Source: Curvibacter sp. AEP1-3 (GTDB lineage Bacteria > Pseudomonadota > Gammaproteobacteria > Burkholderiales > Burkholderiaceae_C). Taken from it: a DNA stretch of 64,000 nt. The position numbers and the translations under genes were made by a program. Each line of letters opens with the position of its first letter. Position 1 is the first letter of the stretch. This document shows positions 8,303 through 18,380 of this stretch, one piece after another. The stretch covers positions 930,001 through 994,000 of the forward strand of contig NZ_CP015698.1 in NCBI RefSeq assembly GCF_002163715.1, given 5' to 3'. The notes below the pieces were generated by a model. The model saw nothing but the letters and a program-made list of their open reading frames with translations. It made no database searches and was not told where the DNA came from.

Positions 8303-10714
8303 GTGAAACTGGCATTGAAACTGGTGGGCCTGCTGCTGGCCCTGTTGCTGCTGGCCGCAGGCGGCTTGGGCGGGTGGTATCTGTACCAAAAACAACCGGT
8401 ACGCAGCGGCGTCATCGAGCTGACTGACCTGGGCAACAAGGTCACGGTGCGTTATGACGAGCGCGGCGTGCCCCACATCAGCGCCCAGAACGAGGCCGAC
8501 CTCTACCGCGCACTAGGCTATGTACACGCCCAGGACCGCCTGTTCCAGCTCGAGATGGTGCGCCGCCTGGCCAACGGCGAATTGGCCGAGGTGCTGGGCC
8601 CCAAGTTGCTGGAGGTTGACAAGCTGTTCCGCACGCTGGGCCTGCGCGAGCACGCAAAAAAAGTGGTGGCCTCAATGGACCGCAGCACGCCGGCCAACCA
8701 GGCCTTGTTGAACTACCTGGACGGCATCAATCAGTACCAGGACAAGCACCGCGTTCCCCTAGAATTTGACCTTCTGGGTATCACCCCGCACCCCTTCACC
8801 CCGGAAGACACCTATGCCGTGGGGGGCTACCTGGCCTACAGCTTTGCCGCCGCCTTCCGCAATGAACCGGTGATGACTTTTATCCGTGACAAATTGGGCC
8901 CCAACTATCTGCGCGCCTTTGACATTGACTGGCACCCCGAGGGGGTGATCACCCCACTCACTGCCGGTAGTGCAGGCCTGAGCGACAGCGACTGGAACAG
9001 CCTGAACCGCATCGCCGCGGTGAGTCTGCAAGCCACCGAACTGGGGGGCATTCCTCTTCTGGAGGGCAGCAATGCCTGGGCCATTTCAGGCAAGCGTACC
9101 GAGTCCGGCAGCCCGCTGCTGGCGGGGGACCCGCACATTGCCTTCTCCGCGCCCGCCGTCTGGTACGAGGCGCACCTGAGCAGTCCGGGGTTTGAGTTGT
9201 TCGGCCACTTTCAGGCGCTCAACCCCACGGCGCTCCTGGGTCACAACCAGGATTTCGGCTGGAGCCTGACCATGTTCCAGAACGACGACATCGATTTGAT
9301 TGCTGAGAAAGTCAACCCCGACAACCCGCAGCAGGTCTGGCACCAAGGCCAGTGGGTCGACATGGGTACCCGGTCTGAACTTATTCAGGTCAAGGGAGAA
9401 CCTCCGGTGCGCATCAGCCTGCGCAGCACACCGAATGGCCCGGTCATCAACGACGCATTCAAAGACAGCCTGGGCGCCACTCCCATCTCGATGTGGTGGG
9501 CTTTTCTGGTCACCGAGAATCCGGTGCAACAAGCGTTTTATGAACTCAACCGCGCCGACACGCTGGAGAAGGCCCGCAACGCCGCCAGCAAGATCCACGC
9601 GCCCGGCCTGAACATTGTTTGGGCCAATGCCAAAGGCGACATCGCTTGGTGGGCAGCCGGCCTGCTACCCCAGCGTCCGCAAGGGGTGAACCCCACCTTT
9701 ATCCTGGATGCCGCCAAGGGCGAAGACCAAAAACCCGGTTTTTACGCGTTCCAGTTCAACCCGCAAGAGGAGAACCCGGCGCGCGGCTACATCATGTCGG
9801 CCAACCACCAGCCCCAACCCAAGAGCGGCGTGCCGGTGCCGGGCTACTACAACCTGCCAGACCGCGCCCAGCGCCTGGACGCCCTGCTGAAAACACCGGA
9901 CGTCAAGTGGAACAGCGCGGAGGCCCGCAAGCTGCAACTGGACGTTACCAACAATTACGGCCCGCGCATCCTGCGCAACCTGTTGCCCGTGATGGCTGCG
10001 GTGGTCACCGACCCCAATGACAAAGCCTTCATGGAGCCGCTGACCAAATGGGATGGCGCCTACACCGAAGACCGCATCGCCGCCACCCTGTTCACCCAGA
10101 TGATGTACGAGCTGTCGAAAGCAGCCTTTGCCGATGAGCTGGGCCCGGTGCAGTTTGAGAACCTGCGCCAGTCCCGTGCGCTGGACTTTGCCTTGCCCCT
10201 TCTGGTGGCGGACCCGAATTCACCTTGGTGGGATGACGTAAGCACATCCGCCAAAGAAAGCCATTTTGAGACGGTGCGCATTGCCTGGTCCAACACGCTC
10301 AAGCATTTGCAAGGCCTCTACGGCACCAGCCTGCTCGATTGGCGGTGGGGCTCTTCCCACACGCTCACGCACGGCCACCCTCTGGGGCGCCAAAAGCCCC
10401 TGGACAAGATCTTCAACGTGGGGCCTTTCCCGGTACCCGGCGGACGCGAAACTCCCAACAACCTGTCAGGCTCCATCGGCCCTGCCCCTTGGGCGGTGAC
10501 CTATGGGCCCTCTACGCGGCGGGTGATTGATTTTGCAGATGCCGGCAAAGCCGTGGGTATCAATCCGCTGGGCCAGAGCGGCGTGTGGCCCGACAAACAC
10601 TACGCGGACCAGGCGGAGAAATACGCCAAGGGCGAATACGTGCGCATGTGGCTGGACGAAGCAGACATCGCCGCCCACACCGAAAGCACTTTGGTGCTGC
10701 GGCCGGCGCGCTGA
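8303..10714 (+). CDS. Penicillin acylase family protein (N-terminal nucleophile hydrolase)
   Basis: Amidase of the penicillin/acyl-homoserine-lactone acylase family, exported and self-cleaved into two chains. The 803-aa protein starts at a GTG (8303) with a signal anchor (LVGLLLALLLLAAGGLGGWY). The A-chain covers roughly residues 30-230; autocleavage is expected before Ser256 in GGIPLLEGSNAWAISGKRT, the catalytic N-terminal serine. HPLGRQKPLDKIFNVGPFPV lies near the C-terminus as in the family. The natural substrate (beta-lactam side chains, AHL signals, or cell-wall amides) cannot be inferred. It follows hpnE after 94 bp and converges with the HAD gene 9 bp downstream. Confidence 0.9.
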   Translation: MKLALKLVGLLLALLLLAAGGLGGWYLYQKQPVRSGVIELTDLGNKVTVRYDERGVPHISAQNEADLYRALGYVHAQDRLFQLEMVRRLANGELAEVLGPKLLEVDKLFRTLGLREHAKKVVASMDRSTPANQALLNYLDGINQYQDKHRVPLEFDLLGITPHPFTPEDTYAVGGYLAYSFAAAFRNEPVMTFIRDKLGPNYLRAFDIDWHPEGVITPLTAGSAGLSDSDWNSLNRIAAVSLQATELGGIPLLEGSNAWAISGKRTESGSPLLAGDPHIAFSAPAVWYEAHLSSPGFELFGHFQALNPTALLGHNQDFGWSLTMFQNDDIDLIAEKVNPDNPQQVWHQGQWVDMGTRSELIQVKGEPPVRISLRSTPNGPVINDAFKDSLGATPISMWWAFLVTENPVQQAFYELNRADTLEKARNAASKIHAPGLNIVWANAKGDIAWWAAGLLPQRPQGVNPTFILDAAKGEDQKPGFYAFQFNPQEENPARGYIMSANHQPQPKSGVPVPGYYNLPDRAQRLDALLKTPDVKWNSAEARKLQLDVTNNYGPRILRNLLPVMAAVVTDPNDKAFMEPLTKWDGAYTEDRIAATLFTQMMYELSKAAFADELGPVQFENLRQSRALDFALPLLVADPNSPWWDDVSTSAKESHFETVRIAWSNTLKHLQGLYGTSLLDWRWGSSHTLTHGHPLGRQKPLDKIFNVGPFPVPGGRETPNNLSGSIGPAPWAVTYGPSTRRVIDFADAGKAVGINPLGQSGVWPDKHYADQAEKYAKGEYVRMWLDEADIAAHTESTLVLRPAR

Positions 10715-10723
10715 CGGGAGTTC

Positions 10724-11443
10724 TTAAGTACGGTCGCCGCTGAGCAAGTCCTGCAGTTCCTGCAGGCTGCCCACGGTGACATGCGGGTGCTGGTCGTAGG
10801 TCCAGACGTGCTCTTCGCGGTTCACCCACACCGTCTGCATGCCGACGCCCAGGGCACCCAGCACGTCGAGTGCAGCGTCGTCGCCGATGTGCAGCACCTG
10901 CGAGGGCTGCACGCCCACTGCATCACAGGCAGCGTGGAAAATTTTCGGATCGGGCTTGCCCACCCCCGCATCGCGCGCGCTCACACTGGCCGCAAAGTAC
11001 TGCCCTATGCCCACGCGATTCACATCCGCATTGCCATTGGACACCGCCACCACCGGCCAGCGCTCAGACATGGCCTCCAACAGAGGAATGGCGTCGTCAA
11101 ACAACTCGACCTGCATGCGCGCATCGAAAAACACCTCGAACGCCGGCTCCGCCAGCGCAGGGTTCTCGCCCGCGCGCTGCAAGGCCAGGCGGATGGACTC
11201 GCGCCGCAGCACGCTCAGGTCATGCGCGTGGTCGGCCCACTGGGCCTCCGTATCCGCCCGCAAGATGCGGCGCTGGTGCGGGTCGGCATAGAGCGCGGCA
11301 GTGAGCGGCGCATGCGCCAACAACCAATGGTGAAGAATGTCTTCCGCCCGGTGAATGGCGGGCCAGACCGGCCACAAGGTGTCGTCCAGGTCGAGGGTGA
11401 TGGCGCGGATATCGCTCAGGTTCAGCAGGTGGCGGCTAGGCAT
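10724..11443 (-). CDS. HAD-superfamily phosphatase
   Basis: Haloacid dehalogenase-type hydrolase, likely a small-molecule phosphatase. All four HAD motifs are visible: DLDDTLWP (nucleophile Asp), VSNGN, the lysine in GKPDPKIF, and GDDAALDVLGA. The start MPSRHLLNLSDIRAITLDLD at 11443 places motif I near residue 18 as usual; an alternative ATG is at 11473. Length is 239 aa. The gene is divergent from the small HTH gene and convergent with the penicillin acylase gene. The substrate is unknown; similar proteins are annotated as YjjG- or Gph-like. Confidence 0.85.
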   Translation of the reverse strand: MPSRHLLNLSDIRAITLDLDDTLWPVWPAIHRAEDILHHWLLAHAPLTAALYADPHQRRILRADTEAQWADHAHDLSVLRRESIRLALQRAGENPALAEPAFEVFFDARMQVELFDDAIPLLEAMSERWPVVAVSNGNADVNRVGIGQYFAASVSARDAGVGKPDPKIFHAACDAVGVQPSQVLHIGDDAALDVLGALGVGMQTVWVNREEHVWTYDQHPHVTVGSLQELQDLLSGDRT

Positions 11444-11503
11444 GAGGCGGCTACTATAGGGAGTGTCATTCATCCCATTGTGCCTTTCCCGCTTTTGCCC
11501 ACC

Positions 11504-11818
11504 ATGCCCACCACAACCCCGTTGATTCCACTTTCGATGCCGGTTCCCTCCGGCGAACAGCTCAAAGCCGCGCGGCTGGCCGCCGGTCTGAACCAAGCAC
11601 AGGCCGCCGAACTGATGGGCTATTCGCTGCAAACGGGCAGCCGGGGTGGCGTGCAGTCGCGGACCTGGCAGGCGCTGGAAAGCCCCACCGATGATCGCAA
11701 CATGCAAGGACCGGTGTTCGCCATGTTTTTGCTGCTCACCGGCCAGCACCCCACCTTGCAACTGGTGACCAGAGAGCCCCAGGCACCCGACGCCGCCAAA
11801 AACCCCGACGCTGCCTGA
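11504..11818 (+). CDS. Small helix-turn-helix protein
   Basis: A 104-aa protein with an Xre-like helix-turn-helix from residues 15-60 ([20 protein letters not shown], then SRTWQALE as recognition-helix region). The N- and C-termini are Pro/Ala-rich and probably disordered. The ATG at 11504 ([20 protein letters not shown]) is the first plausible start after the divergent HAD gene; another in-frame ATG is 30 nt further in. It reads into hemH, whose start is 28 bp downstream. It may be an autonomous repressor, but no operator was recognised. Confidence 0.7.
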   Translation: MPTTTPLIPLSMPVPSGEQLKAARLAAGLNQAQAAELMGYSLQTGSRGGVQSRTWQALESPTDDRNMQGPVFAMFLLLTGQHPTLQLVTREPQAPDAAKNPDAA

Positions 11819-11846
11819 AAACCCCAGCTACCGGACAATCACCCCC

Positions 11847-12950
11847 ATGGCACTCCCTTCCCCTTTTTCCCCAGAACCCGCCTACACCCATGGCCAGGAA
11901 GCCCGCATCGCGGTGCTGCTGTGCAACCTGGGCACTCCGGATGAGCCCACCACCCCGGCCGTGCGCCGCTACCTGGCCGAGTTTTTGAGCGACCACCGCG
12001 TGGTGGAGATTCCACGCCTGCTATGGCTACTTATCCTGCACGGCATCATCCTGCGTTTCCGGCCCGCCAAGTCGGCAGCCAAATACGCCAGCATCTGGAC
12101 GCCCGAAGGATCGCCCCTCAAGGTCTGGACTGAGAAGCAGGCCAAGCTGCTGCAAGGCTGGCTGGGTCAGCGCAACCATCAGGTCAAAGTGCGCTGGGCC
12201 ATGCGCTACGGCAGCACCAACATCCCCTCCCAGCTCAGCGCACTGAAGGCGGAAGGCTTTACCCGCGTACTCATCGTGCCGGCCTATCCGCAGTACAGCG
12301 CCACCACCACCGCCAGCGTGTTTGATGCGGTGTACGCCTGGGGCCAGCAAACCCGCTCCATTCCCGAGCTGCGTTTTGTGAACCACTACCACGACCACCC
12401 CGGCTACATCGCCGCCTTGGCGGCCAGCGTACAGCGCCACTGGAAGGCCCATGGTCGCCCTGACAAGCTGGTGATGAGCTTTCACGGCGTGCCCGAGCGC
12501 ACCCTGCACCTGGGCGACATCTACCACTGTGAATGCTTCAAGACAGCGCGCCTGGTTTCTGAGGCGCTGGGCCTGCGCAAGGACGAGTTCAAGGTGACCT
12601 TCCAGTCCCGCCTCGGCCGCGCTAAATGGCTTGAGCCCTACACCGAGCCCACCTTGATCGAGATGGGCAAAGCCGGTGTGGAGCGTGTGGACGTGATCTG
12701 CCCCGGCTTCACCAGCGATTGCCTCGAGACGCTGGAAGAAATCAACATGGAAGCCCGCGAAGCCTTTTTGCACGCAGGCGGCAAAGAGTTCCATTACATC
12801 CCCTGCCTGAACGATGACCCCGAGTGGATCACCGCCCTGTGCAAGATCACCGAAACCCACCTGAGTGGCTGGCCCACTCTGGAGCGGCAGGACCCGGTAG
12901 AGCGGGAGCTTGCACGCAAGGCCGCGCTGGAACTCGGAGCCAAGCAGTAA
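11847..12950 (+). CDS. hemH: Ferrochelatase
   Basis: Inserts ferrous iron into protoporphyrin IX, the last step of protoheme synthesis, at the cytoplasmic face of the inner membrane. Family landmarks are [19 protein letters not shown] at the N-terminus, the metal-binding histidine in [11 protein letters not shown] (His213), [15 protein letters not shown], and the C-terminal acidic/aromatic region [14 protein letters not shown]. Its 367 aa is the normal bacterial length. It follows the small HTH gene by 28 bp and may share its transcript. Confidence 0.95.
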   Translation: MALPSPFSPEPAYTHGQEARIAVLLCNLGTPDEPTTPAVRRYLAEFLSDHRVVEIPRLLWLLILHGIILRFRPAKSAAKYASIWTPEGSPLKVWTEKQAKLLQGWLGQRNHQVKVRWAMRYGSTNIPSQLSALKAEGFTRVLIVPAYPQYSATTTASVFDAVYAWGQQTRSIPELRFVNHYHDHPGYIAALAASVQRHWKAHGRPDKLVMSFHGVPERTLHLGDIYHCECFKTARLVSEALGLRKDEFKVTFQSRLGRAKWLEPYTEPTLIEMGKAGVERVDVICPGFTSDCLETLEEINMEAREAFLHAGGKEFHYIPCLNDDPEWITALCKITETHLSGWPTLERQDPVERELARKAALELGAKQ

Positions 12951-12990
12951 AAGCGGAAATGGCCCGGGTGCACCAGTCCGGAAATTTAAG

Positions 12991-13040
12991 GCATTTTTGG
13001 CCTATAGCGCCCGTGGAGTAAGCGCAAGTCACTATCAAAT
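12991..13040 (-). repeat. Dispersed ~50-bp repeat, copy 4, intergenic
   Basis: The minus strand reads ATTTGATAGTGACTTGCGC, a spacer, then GGGCGCTATAGGCCAAAAAT. It occupies the hemH-slyX gap and is non-coding here. Confidence 0.75.
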
Positions 13041-13105
13041 CAGGAGCAAAGCGATTCATTCAGGTGAATCGCAGCAGGCTTCCTGACTTGGTGTCCAATA
13101 CTTGC

Positions 13106-13318
13106 ATGGAACCGAACGACCGCAATGAACAACGCCTGAACGATCTGGAGATCAAGGCGAGCTACCTCGAAGACACGCTGGACCAGTTAGACAAGATCAT
13201 CATCCGCCAGCAGGGGCAGATCGATCTGCTCATCCGTGAGCTCACGCACCTGCGGCAGCAAGCACCCGAACCCGGCACCGCGCGCAACCTGCGCGATGAG
13301 TTGCCCCCGCATTATTGA
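13106..13318 (+). CDS. slyX: SlyX family protein
   Basis: Short coiled-coil protein of unknown function. The 70-aa sequence MEPNDRNEQRLNDLEIKASY is followed by a heptad-like helix (LEDTLDQLDKIIIRQQGQID) and the C-terminal DELPPHY signature that defines SlyX. The ATG at 13106 is chosen because it matches the family start; an upstream in-frame start would add unrelated residues. It lies 15 bp upstream of the LysE-type exporter gene. Confidence 0.9.
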   Translation: MEPNDRNEQRLNDLEIKASYLEDTLDQLDKIIIRQQGQIDLLIRELTHLRQQAPEPGTARNLRDELPPHY

Positions 13319-13333
13319 AATAGGAGTTTCCCC

Positions 13334-13972
13334 ATGTCGCTTCACACCTGGTGGTTGTTTGTCATGATGACGTTTGTGGTGTCTGCCACGCCCGGCCCCA
13401 ACATGCTGTTGATCATGAGCACCAGCGCGCGCGACGGGATTCGCGCTGCCATCGTCAACATGGCGGGCTGCATGACGTCTTTGATGTTGATGCTCAGCCT
13501 GTCTGCGGCCGGACTGGGGGCGCTGTTGCAGGCGTTTCCGGCGGTGTTTGAAGCCCTGCGTTTGATGGGCGCCGCCTACCTGGCCTACCTGGGTGTGCAG
13601 TGCTGGCGCTCCCCCGTTCAGGACCAGCCCGAGGGCTCGACAGCGCCAGCCACGGTGACTTCAGGCCCCACCGGTTTTTGGGCGCAATACCGGCAAGGCG
13701 CCCTGGTGGCAGCCAGCAACCCCAAAGCCATTTTGTTTGCAGCCGCATTCTTTCCACAGTTTTTAAACCCCGAAGCCGCGCAAATACCCCAGTTCGGCAT
13801 TTTGCTGAGCACCTTTGCGGTGGTGGAAGTGGCCTGGTACTTTATATATGCCGCCAGCGGACAAAAGCTCGCCAACTACCTGCGTCGCGCTAGCGTTATG
13901 CGCGCCTTTAACCGGCTGACCGGTGGCGTTTTCGTAGGCTTTGCCGCACTTATGGCAGCTGCGAAAAGCTAA
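13334..13972 (+). CDS. LysE/RhtB family amino acid exporter
   Basis: Inner-membrane exporter of the LysE superfamily. The N-terminal pattern FVVSATPGPNMLLIMSTSAR holds the conserved ATPGPN motif of RhtB-type transporters. Six hydrophobic segments can be traced over 212 aa, including one with NPKAILFAAAFFPQF, another family hallmark. A ribosome binding site (AGGAG) precedes the ATG. The substrate (homoserine, threonine, leucine or other) cannot be deduced. Confidence 0.9.
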   Translation: MSLHTWWLFVMMTFVVSATPGPNMLLIMSTSARDGIRAAIVNMAGCMTSLMLMLSLSAAGLGALLQAFPAVFEALRLMGAAYLAYLGVQCWRSPVQDQPEGSTAPATVTSGPTGFWAQYRQGALVAASNPKAILFAAAFFPQFLNPEAAQIPQFGILLSTFAVVEVAWYFIYAASGQKLANYLRRASVMRAFNRLTGGVFVGFAALMAAAKS

Positions 13973-13993
13973 GCCCGCTGCACGCGAACGGCC

Positions 13994-15643
13994 TCAGGCC
14001 AAGTCCTGATGCCGGGAGTCTTTTTCTACGTACATTGACAAATCGCAGCGGTGCAACCAGGACTCCAGAGTGTCTTGAGGCTGGGCCAGAGCCAATCCGC
14101 AACTGGCGGTTACCTCCAGACCATCGCGCAGATGGCCCCAATCGAATTCATTCACCGCTTTGTGAATGCGGGCGACCAAGGCTTGCGCACTGTGGGCATC
14201 CACATGGGTGAACACCACTACAAATTCATCTCCGCCGAGGCGCACCGGCACATCGCCCTCCCGCACAAAGCTGCTGAGAATGTGGGCCAAAGCCTTTAGC
14301 ACCTCATCCCCCACGCTGTGTGAAAAGCGGTCGTTCACCCGCTTGAAGTGATCCACATCCACAAAGGCCATGGCGGGAGTAAGGCCCCTCTCGCGTGCCC
14401 GCGCCAGAATGCCGGGCACCATCTGTTCCAGATGACGACGGTTGTAGAGACCTGTCAGCGCGTCCTGCAAAGCCAGTTGTTCAAGACGCCGCGCTTCCTG
14501 CTCGAGTTGCCTGCTTGCCGCATGGACGGCACGGGCGCGTAGCTGCCACTCCACCCGTTCCTCCCGACTGTGCAGACTTTCATTGCGAAGATGGGTCTCT
14601 TGCATCTTCAACAGACGCAGCTGGGTTTGCGCGAGTGCATCTTTGGCTTGCGCCGAATAAAGCTGCGCCAACAGCAAGTGAGAGGTTGCACGAAGGTGCT
14701 CGTTTTCGGCCCGCAAAGCCAACTGCTGCAAGCGCTGCGCATGGGACTCGGCATTCAGCCAATCCTGCTGCGCCCAAGCGATCTCGGCCCGGAGCCAGAT
14801 TTCCATCAATCGCACAGAGGGTTGGTCCGTGCCTTTCTCCACGCTGGCGCACACGGCATCGGCGCGCCGTGCAGCGTCCTCCAGATCGCCGGACCAACAG
14901 CTCTCAAATCCGAAGCTCAACTCCAACAACGCTCGGGTTTTCCGGTAGGGGCATTGCAAAGCACGTACGTTGCTGGCCGAAGAGGTGGCGAGCTCAGGCA
15001 AGTCTCGCGTCGCTTGCAACGGCTCCAGCGTCACAAAGGCGCCGTGGTAGTAGCGGTCAAAGAAACACCGCTGCAACTCTGCCGCCCGCAAATGGAAGCG
15101 CGGCAAACAGGATTCAGGCCACAACGCCTCAGCCTCCAGAAGCCGGATGGACTGGTGCAAGGCTTCAGCTGCCTTGTCGAAACTTTGGCTGTGGGCATAT
15201 GCCACCCCCAAGTAGTTGCGTGCCAGGGCTTCACCGATCGGATCACGATTCTCGCAAAGTTTGATGGCCAACAAAGCCGCTTCCACGCCTTCGCCGCTAT
15301 GGCCCATGACGCTGAGCACATGGGACAAAGTGGTGAGTGCTTCAGCCTCTCCGGTGGCATCGCCCTCGGTTTGGAAAAGGTAGACCGCGCGCTGTGCCGT
15401 CTCGCGCGCACGCCGCATGCGGGACATTTGCCTGTCCCCCTGCGAGAGGTAAAGCAACGCTCTGGCTTGGCCACCCGCATCGCTTCGCCGCTGTGCATGC
15501 AACAAGGCGCTTTTGGACAAAGCTTGGCTGTAATCCACATCCCCGCGTTGCAATGCCGCCTGCGCTTGGTGCAGCAGGGTATTGTGCGGAGCTTCGAACG
15601 GAATGGGAGCGGTTGGGGACATTACAAGGCTGTGAGCAGTCAA
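13994..15643 (-). CDS. TPR-repeat diguanylate cyclase (GGDEF)
   Basis: Predicted cyclic-di-GMP synthase. The first ~370 residues form alpha-helical TPR-like repeats without any transmembrane segment, so the enzyme should be cytosolic and sense a protein partner or ligand through this scaffold. A short coiled linker (SRQLEQEARRLEQLALQD) leads to the GGDEF domain (DALTGLYNRRHLEQMV to the end). The active site is intact (VRLGGDEFVVVF) and an RxxD inhibitory site (REGD) lies five residues before it, so product inhibition is expected. 549 aa from the ATG at 15643; an in-frame ATG 21 nt further in is an alternative. Confidence 0.92.
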   Translation of the reverse strand: MTAHSLVMSPTAPIPFEAPHNTLLHQAQAALQRGDVDYSQALSKSALLHAQRRSDAGGQARALLYLSQGDRQMSRMRRARETAQRAVYLFQTEGDATGEAEALTTLSHVLSVMGHSGEGVEAALLAIKLCENRDPIGEALARNYLGVAYAHSQSFDKAAEALHQSIRLLEAEALWPESCLPRFHLRAAELQRCFFDRYYHGAFVTLEPLQATRDLPELATSSASNVRALQCPYRKTRALLELSFGFESCWSGDLEDAARRADAVCASVEKGTDQPSVRLMEIWLRAEIAWAQQDWLNAESHAQRLQQLALRAENEHLRATSHLLLAQLYSAQAKDALAQTQLRLLKMQETHLRNESLHSREERVEWQLRARAVHAASRQLEQEARRLEQLALQDALTGLYNRRHLEQMVPGILARARERGLTPAMAFVDVDHFKRVNDRFSHSVGDEVLKALAHILSSFVREGDVPVRLGGDEFVVVFTHVDAHSAQALVARIHKAVNEFDWGHLRDGLEVTASCGLALAQPQDTLESWLHRCDLSMYVEKDSRHQDLA

Positions 15644-15720
15644 CCGTACAGCGTAGGTCCGCGAGCCTGAACTGTCATCCCCCGAACGGGTGAAAATTCA
15701 CAGAGTTTGCAACCTGCGCG

Positions 15721-16815
15721 CTAGCGGACTAAAGCCATTGCCTTTACTTGTGCCCACACAAACTGACCGGGCTGCAGAGCCAACTGATCCACGGCACGCC
15801 GGGTCAGGCGCGCCCACAAGGGTGTGCCTTGGCAGTCCAACCGCACCAGCGCTTGCGCGGGGTGCTGGTCAGATAACACTTCGGACACGGTGCAAGACAC
15901 CACGTTTTGAATGCTCATATCGGTGGGCATTCGCGTTGCAACGCTGACATCGCGCGCCAGCACCCGCAGGCGCACGGTCTGCCACACTGCGAGACCCGAA
16001 TCCGGCAACCAGAAACTGCCACCAGTGAGGCGGACTTCCGTCAAGTGCCATGTTTTGTCATGCCCCACCACTTGCCCCACGACCAGGCTGGACACATCGC
16101 CACCCATGCGAATCAAGGGCTCGGTGCGCGCCAGAACCTCTTGCAGCGGGCCGCAAGCCCCCACCCGGCCACGTTCGAGCACCACCAGAGTATCGGCCAG
16201 CCGGATCACTTCGTCCGCAGCGTGGGACACATAGACCATGGGAATCTGCAACTCATCCCGCAGGCGCTCCAGCCAGGGCAAAACCTCGAGGCGGCGCGCC
16301 TCGTCCAGCGACGCGAGAGGTTCATCGAGCAACAAGAGTTGCGGGTTGGTGGCCAGCGCCCGGGCAATGGCCACGCGCTGGCGTTCGCCGCCCGAAAGCT
16401 CAGTGGTCCGCCGATGCAGCAGATGCTCCAGCCCCAAGGTACGTACGGCGAACTCTGTAGTCAGCAGCGGGCTGCCTTGGCGAGGCGGAGCGGCCCTGCG
16501 GCGTGCAAATTCGAGGTTGCCGGCCACATCGAGATGGGCAAACAGGCTGGCCTCCTGGAACACATAGCCCAGTGGACGCTTCCAGGTCGGCAGAAAGATG
16601 CCATGGGCATCGTCTTGCCACGCATCACCCTGTATGTGGACCCTCGCCTGGCTGGCACGCTCCAGGCCCGCAATACAACGCAACAGCGTAGTCTTGCCCG
16701 ACCCGGAAGGCCCATAGAGAACACTGATGCCTTGGGCTGGCAGCTGCACATCCACATCCAGTTGGAAGCCGGGTTTGTGCATCTGCAGCGCGATGCGGTG
16801 AGGCATGGCGTTCAT
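15721..16815 (-). CDS. modC: Molybdate ABC transporter ATP-binding protein
   Basis: ATPase of the ModABC molybdate importer. Walker A is [10 protein letters not shown], the signature is [15 protein letters not shown], Walker B is [12 protein letters not shown], and the H-loop is in [10 protein letters not shown]. The last ~70 residues form a TOBE/mop-like domain that binds oxyanion in ModC proteins. The start at 16815 overlaps the modB stop by four bases (ATGA). 364 aa. A long in-frame upstream extension is only the antisense-like read-through of modB and was discarded. Confidence 0.94.
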   Translation of the reverse strand: MNAMPHRIALQMHKPGFQLDVDVQLPAQGISVLYGPSGSGKTTLLRCIAGLERASQARVHIQGDAWQDDAHGIFLPTWKRPLGYVFQEASLFAHLDVAGNLEFARRRAAPPRQGSPLLTTEFAVRTLGLEHLLHRRTTELSGGERQRVAIARALATNPQLLLLDEPLASLDEARRLEVLPWLERLRDELQIPMVYVSHAADEVIRLADTLVVLERGRVGACGPLQEVLARTEPLIRMGGDVSSLVVGQVVGHDKTWHLTEVRLTGGSFWLPDSGLAVWQTVRLRVLARDVSVATRMPTDMSIQNVVSCTVSEVLSDQHPAQALVRLDCQGTPLWARLTRRAVDQLALQPGQFVWAQVKAMALVR

Positions 16816-17507
16816 GTGCGCAACCTGCTTCCGCGCGGATTGAGCCAGCCCAGCAGCAGGAGGACGGCCAAGGAAAACACCACCATGCCGCCGGACAACC
16901 AATGGGCCTGGGTGTATTCCAGCGCTTCCACATGCCCGTAAATTTGCGTGGATACCACGCGGGTGGATTCGGGAATATTGCCACCCAACATCATGACCAC
17001 CCCGAACTCCCCCACCGTATGCGCAAAGCTCAATACCGCAGCAGTCAGAAAACCCGGTTTGCACAAAGGCAACACCACATGCCAGAACGTATCCCACGGT
17101 GAAGCACGCAGTGTGGCGGCCGCCTCCAAAGGACGGTCCCCCAAAGCCTCAAACGCATTCTGCAGAGGCTGCACTGCAAAGGGCAGCGAATACAGCACAG
17201 AACCGACGACAAGTCCGGCAAACGTAAAGGGCAACAAACCCACACCCAACCACTGCGTGAACTGCCCCACCCAACCCTGCGGTCCCATGCTCACCAGCAA
17301 ATAAAAGCCCAGAACTGTGGGCGGTAACACCAGCGGCAAAGCCACCACGGCCCCCACCATGCCGCTCCAGCGAGAGCCGGAACGGGCCAACCACCAGGCC
17401 AGAGGGGTCGCCAACACCAGTAGCAGGATTGTCGTGACCGTGGCCAGCTTGAGCGTCAGCCAAATGGCATGCGCATCGTCCAGAGTCAGGGGGAAGCCGG
17501 GCATCAC
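16812..17507 (-). CDS. modB: Molybdate ABC transporter permease
   Basis: Membrane subunit of the ModABC importer. 231 aa with about five hydrophobic segments and the ABC-permease EAA loop [20 protein letters not shown], followed by [29 protein letters not shown] is the ModB-specific C-terminal motif. It lies between modA (6 nt away) and modC (4-nt overlap), so the three genes form one operon. Two ATGs are adjacent at the start (MMPGFPL). Confidence 0.95.
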   Translation of the reverse strand: MMPGFPLTLDDAHAIWLTLKLATVTTILLLVLATPLAWWLARSGSRWSGMVGAVVALPLVLPPTVLGFYLLVSMGPQGWVGQFTQWLGVGLLPFTFAGLVVGSVLYSLPFAVQPLQNAFEALGDRPLEAAATLRASPWDTFWHVVLPLCKPGFLTAAVLSFAHTVGEFGVVMMLGGNIPESTRVVSTQIYGHVEALEYTQAHWLSGGMVVFSLAVLLLLGWLNPRGSRLRT

Positions 17508-17513
17508 GGGGAC

Positions 17514-18275
17514 CTATTCGTAGCCGGCGCTTTGCATCGCCTTGCGGGCCGCGTCGCTGCGCAAGTAGTCGAGAAATGCGACCGCAGCAGCCTGGCCGAT
17601 ACCGGACTGCAGCAGCACCGCATCCTGGCGCAAGGGCTGGTGTAAATCTGCGGGAACGCGCCAGGCCGAGCCTTGATCTATCTGGCCATTGCGCATGACC
17701 TGGGACAGCGCAACGAAGCCCAGCGGTGCATTGCCTGTTGCCACAAACTGGTAGGTCTGGGCGATGCTCTCCCCCTGCACAAGGCGGGTTTGCACCGACG
17801 GCAGCAGACCCCGTTTGGCAATCACCTCCATCGCTGCAGCACCATAAGGCGCCAATTTAGGGTCGGCGATGGCCAAACGCGTGAAAGGGGTGGTCAGCAC
17901 CTGTCCCTGGTTGTCCACCAAGCCGGTCTGCGCACTCCAAAGCACCAAACGTCCCATGGCATAGGTGAACTGGCTGGAGGCCAGCGCCGCGCCCTCTTTG
18001 ACCAATCGCGAAGGCGTTTCATCATCCGCGGAAAGGAGCACATGGAAGGGGGCACCGTTTTTGATTTGTGCGTACAGTTTGCCGGTGGCACCTGGCACCA
18101 GCTTGACCTCGTGGCCTGATGCACGCGAGAAATCCGATGCAATCTTCTGCGCCGTGCTGCTGAAATTTGCAGCCACCGCAACCGTCACGGTATCAGCGTA
18201 TGCGCCCACGCTGCAGGTGCAACACACAGTCGTTAGTGCCATGCGCAGCCAAGCTGAATTCCATTTCATTGCCAT
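17514..18275 (-). CDS. modA: Molybdate-binding periplasmic protein
   Basis: Periplasmic receptor that delivers molybdate (or tungstate) to ModBC. A signal peptide ends near AYADT (residues 1-28). The mature N-terminus VTVAVAANFSSTAQKIASDF and the later NGAPFHVLLSADDETPSRLV are strongly conserved oxyanion-binding motifs of ModA. 253 aa, normal length. First gene of modABC. I found no ModE-type operator in the 170 bp upstream, and no modE gene is in the window. Confidence 0.95.
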   Translation of the reverse strand: MAMKWNSAWLRMALTTVCCTCSVGAYADTVTVAVAANFSSTAQKIASDFSRASGHEVKLVPGATGKLYAQIKNGAPFHVLLSADDETPSRLVKEGAALASSQFTYAMGRLVLWSAQTGLVDNQGQVLTTPFTRLAIADPKLAPYGAAAMEVIAKRGLLPSVQTRLVQGESIAQTYQFVATGNAPLGFVALSQVMRNGQIDQGSAWRVPADLHQPLRQDAVLLQSGIGQAAAVAFLDYLRSDAARKAMQSAGYE

Positions 18276-18350
18276 GGATAGAGATTAGCATCCGCCGAGC
18301 GCATCTTGCGAAGGTGCCGGCATCAAGCCTCTATGGCTCAGGCCCAAAGA

Positions 18351-18376
18351 AAACGGGGCACTAAGATGCCCCGTTT
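18351..18376 (-). terminator. Rho-independent terminator after tctA
   Basis: Arms AAACGGGGCA and TGCCCCGTTT pair perfectly around a 6-nt loop. Read on the minus strand the stem is followed by TTTTCTTT, so it should stop transcripts of tctCBA before they enter modABC. It lies about 75 bp past the tctA stop and upstream of modA. Confidence 0.75.
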
Positions 18377-18380
18377 GATC

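Noticed and set aside
16816-17097. N-terminal extension of modC
   Set aside because: The extra codons overlap modB in another frame and have no similarity to ModC; the ATG overlapping the modB stop is the natural start.
18276-18350. ModE operator in front of modA
   Set aside because: No TATA-type inverted repeat of the ModE kind could be found.
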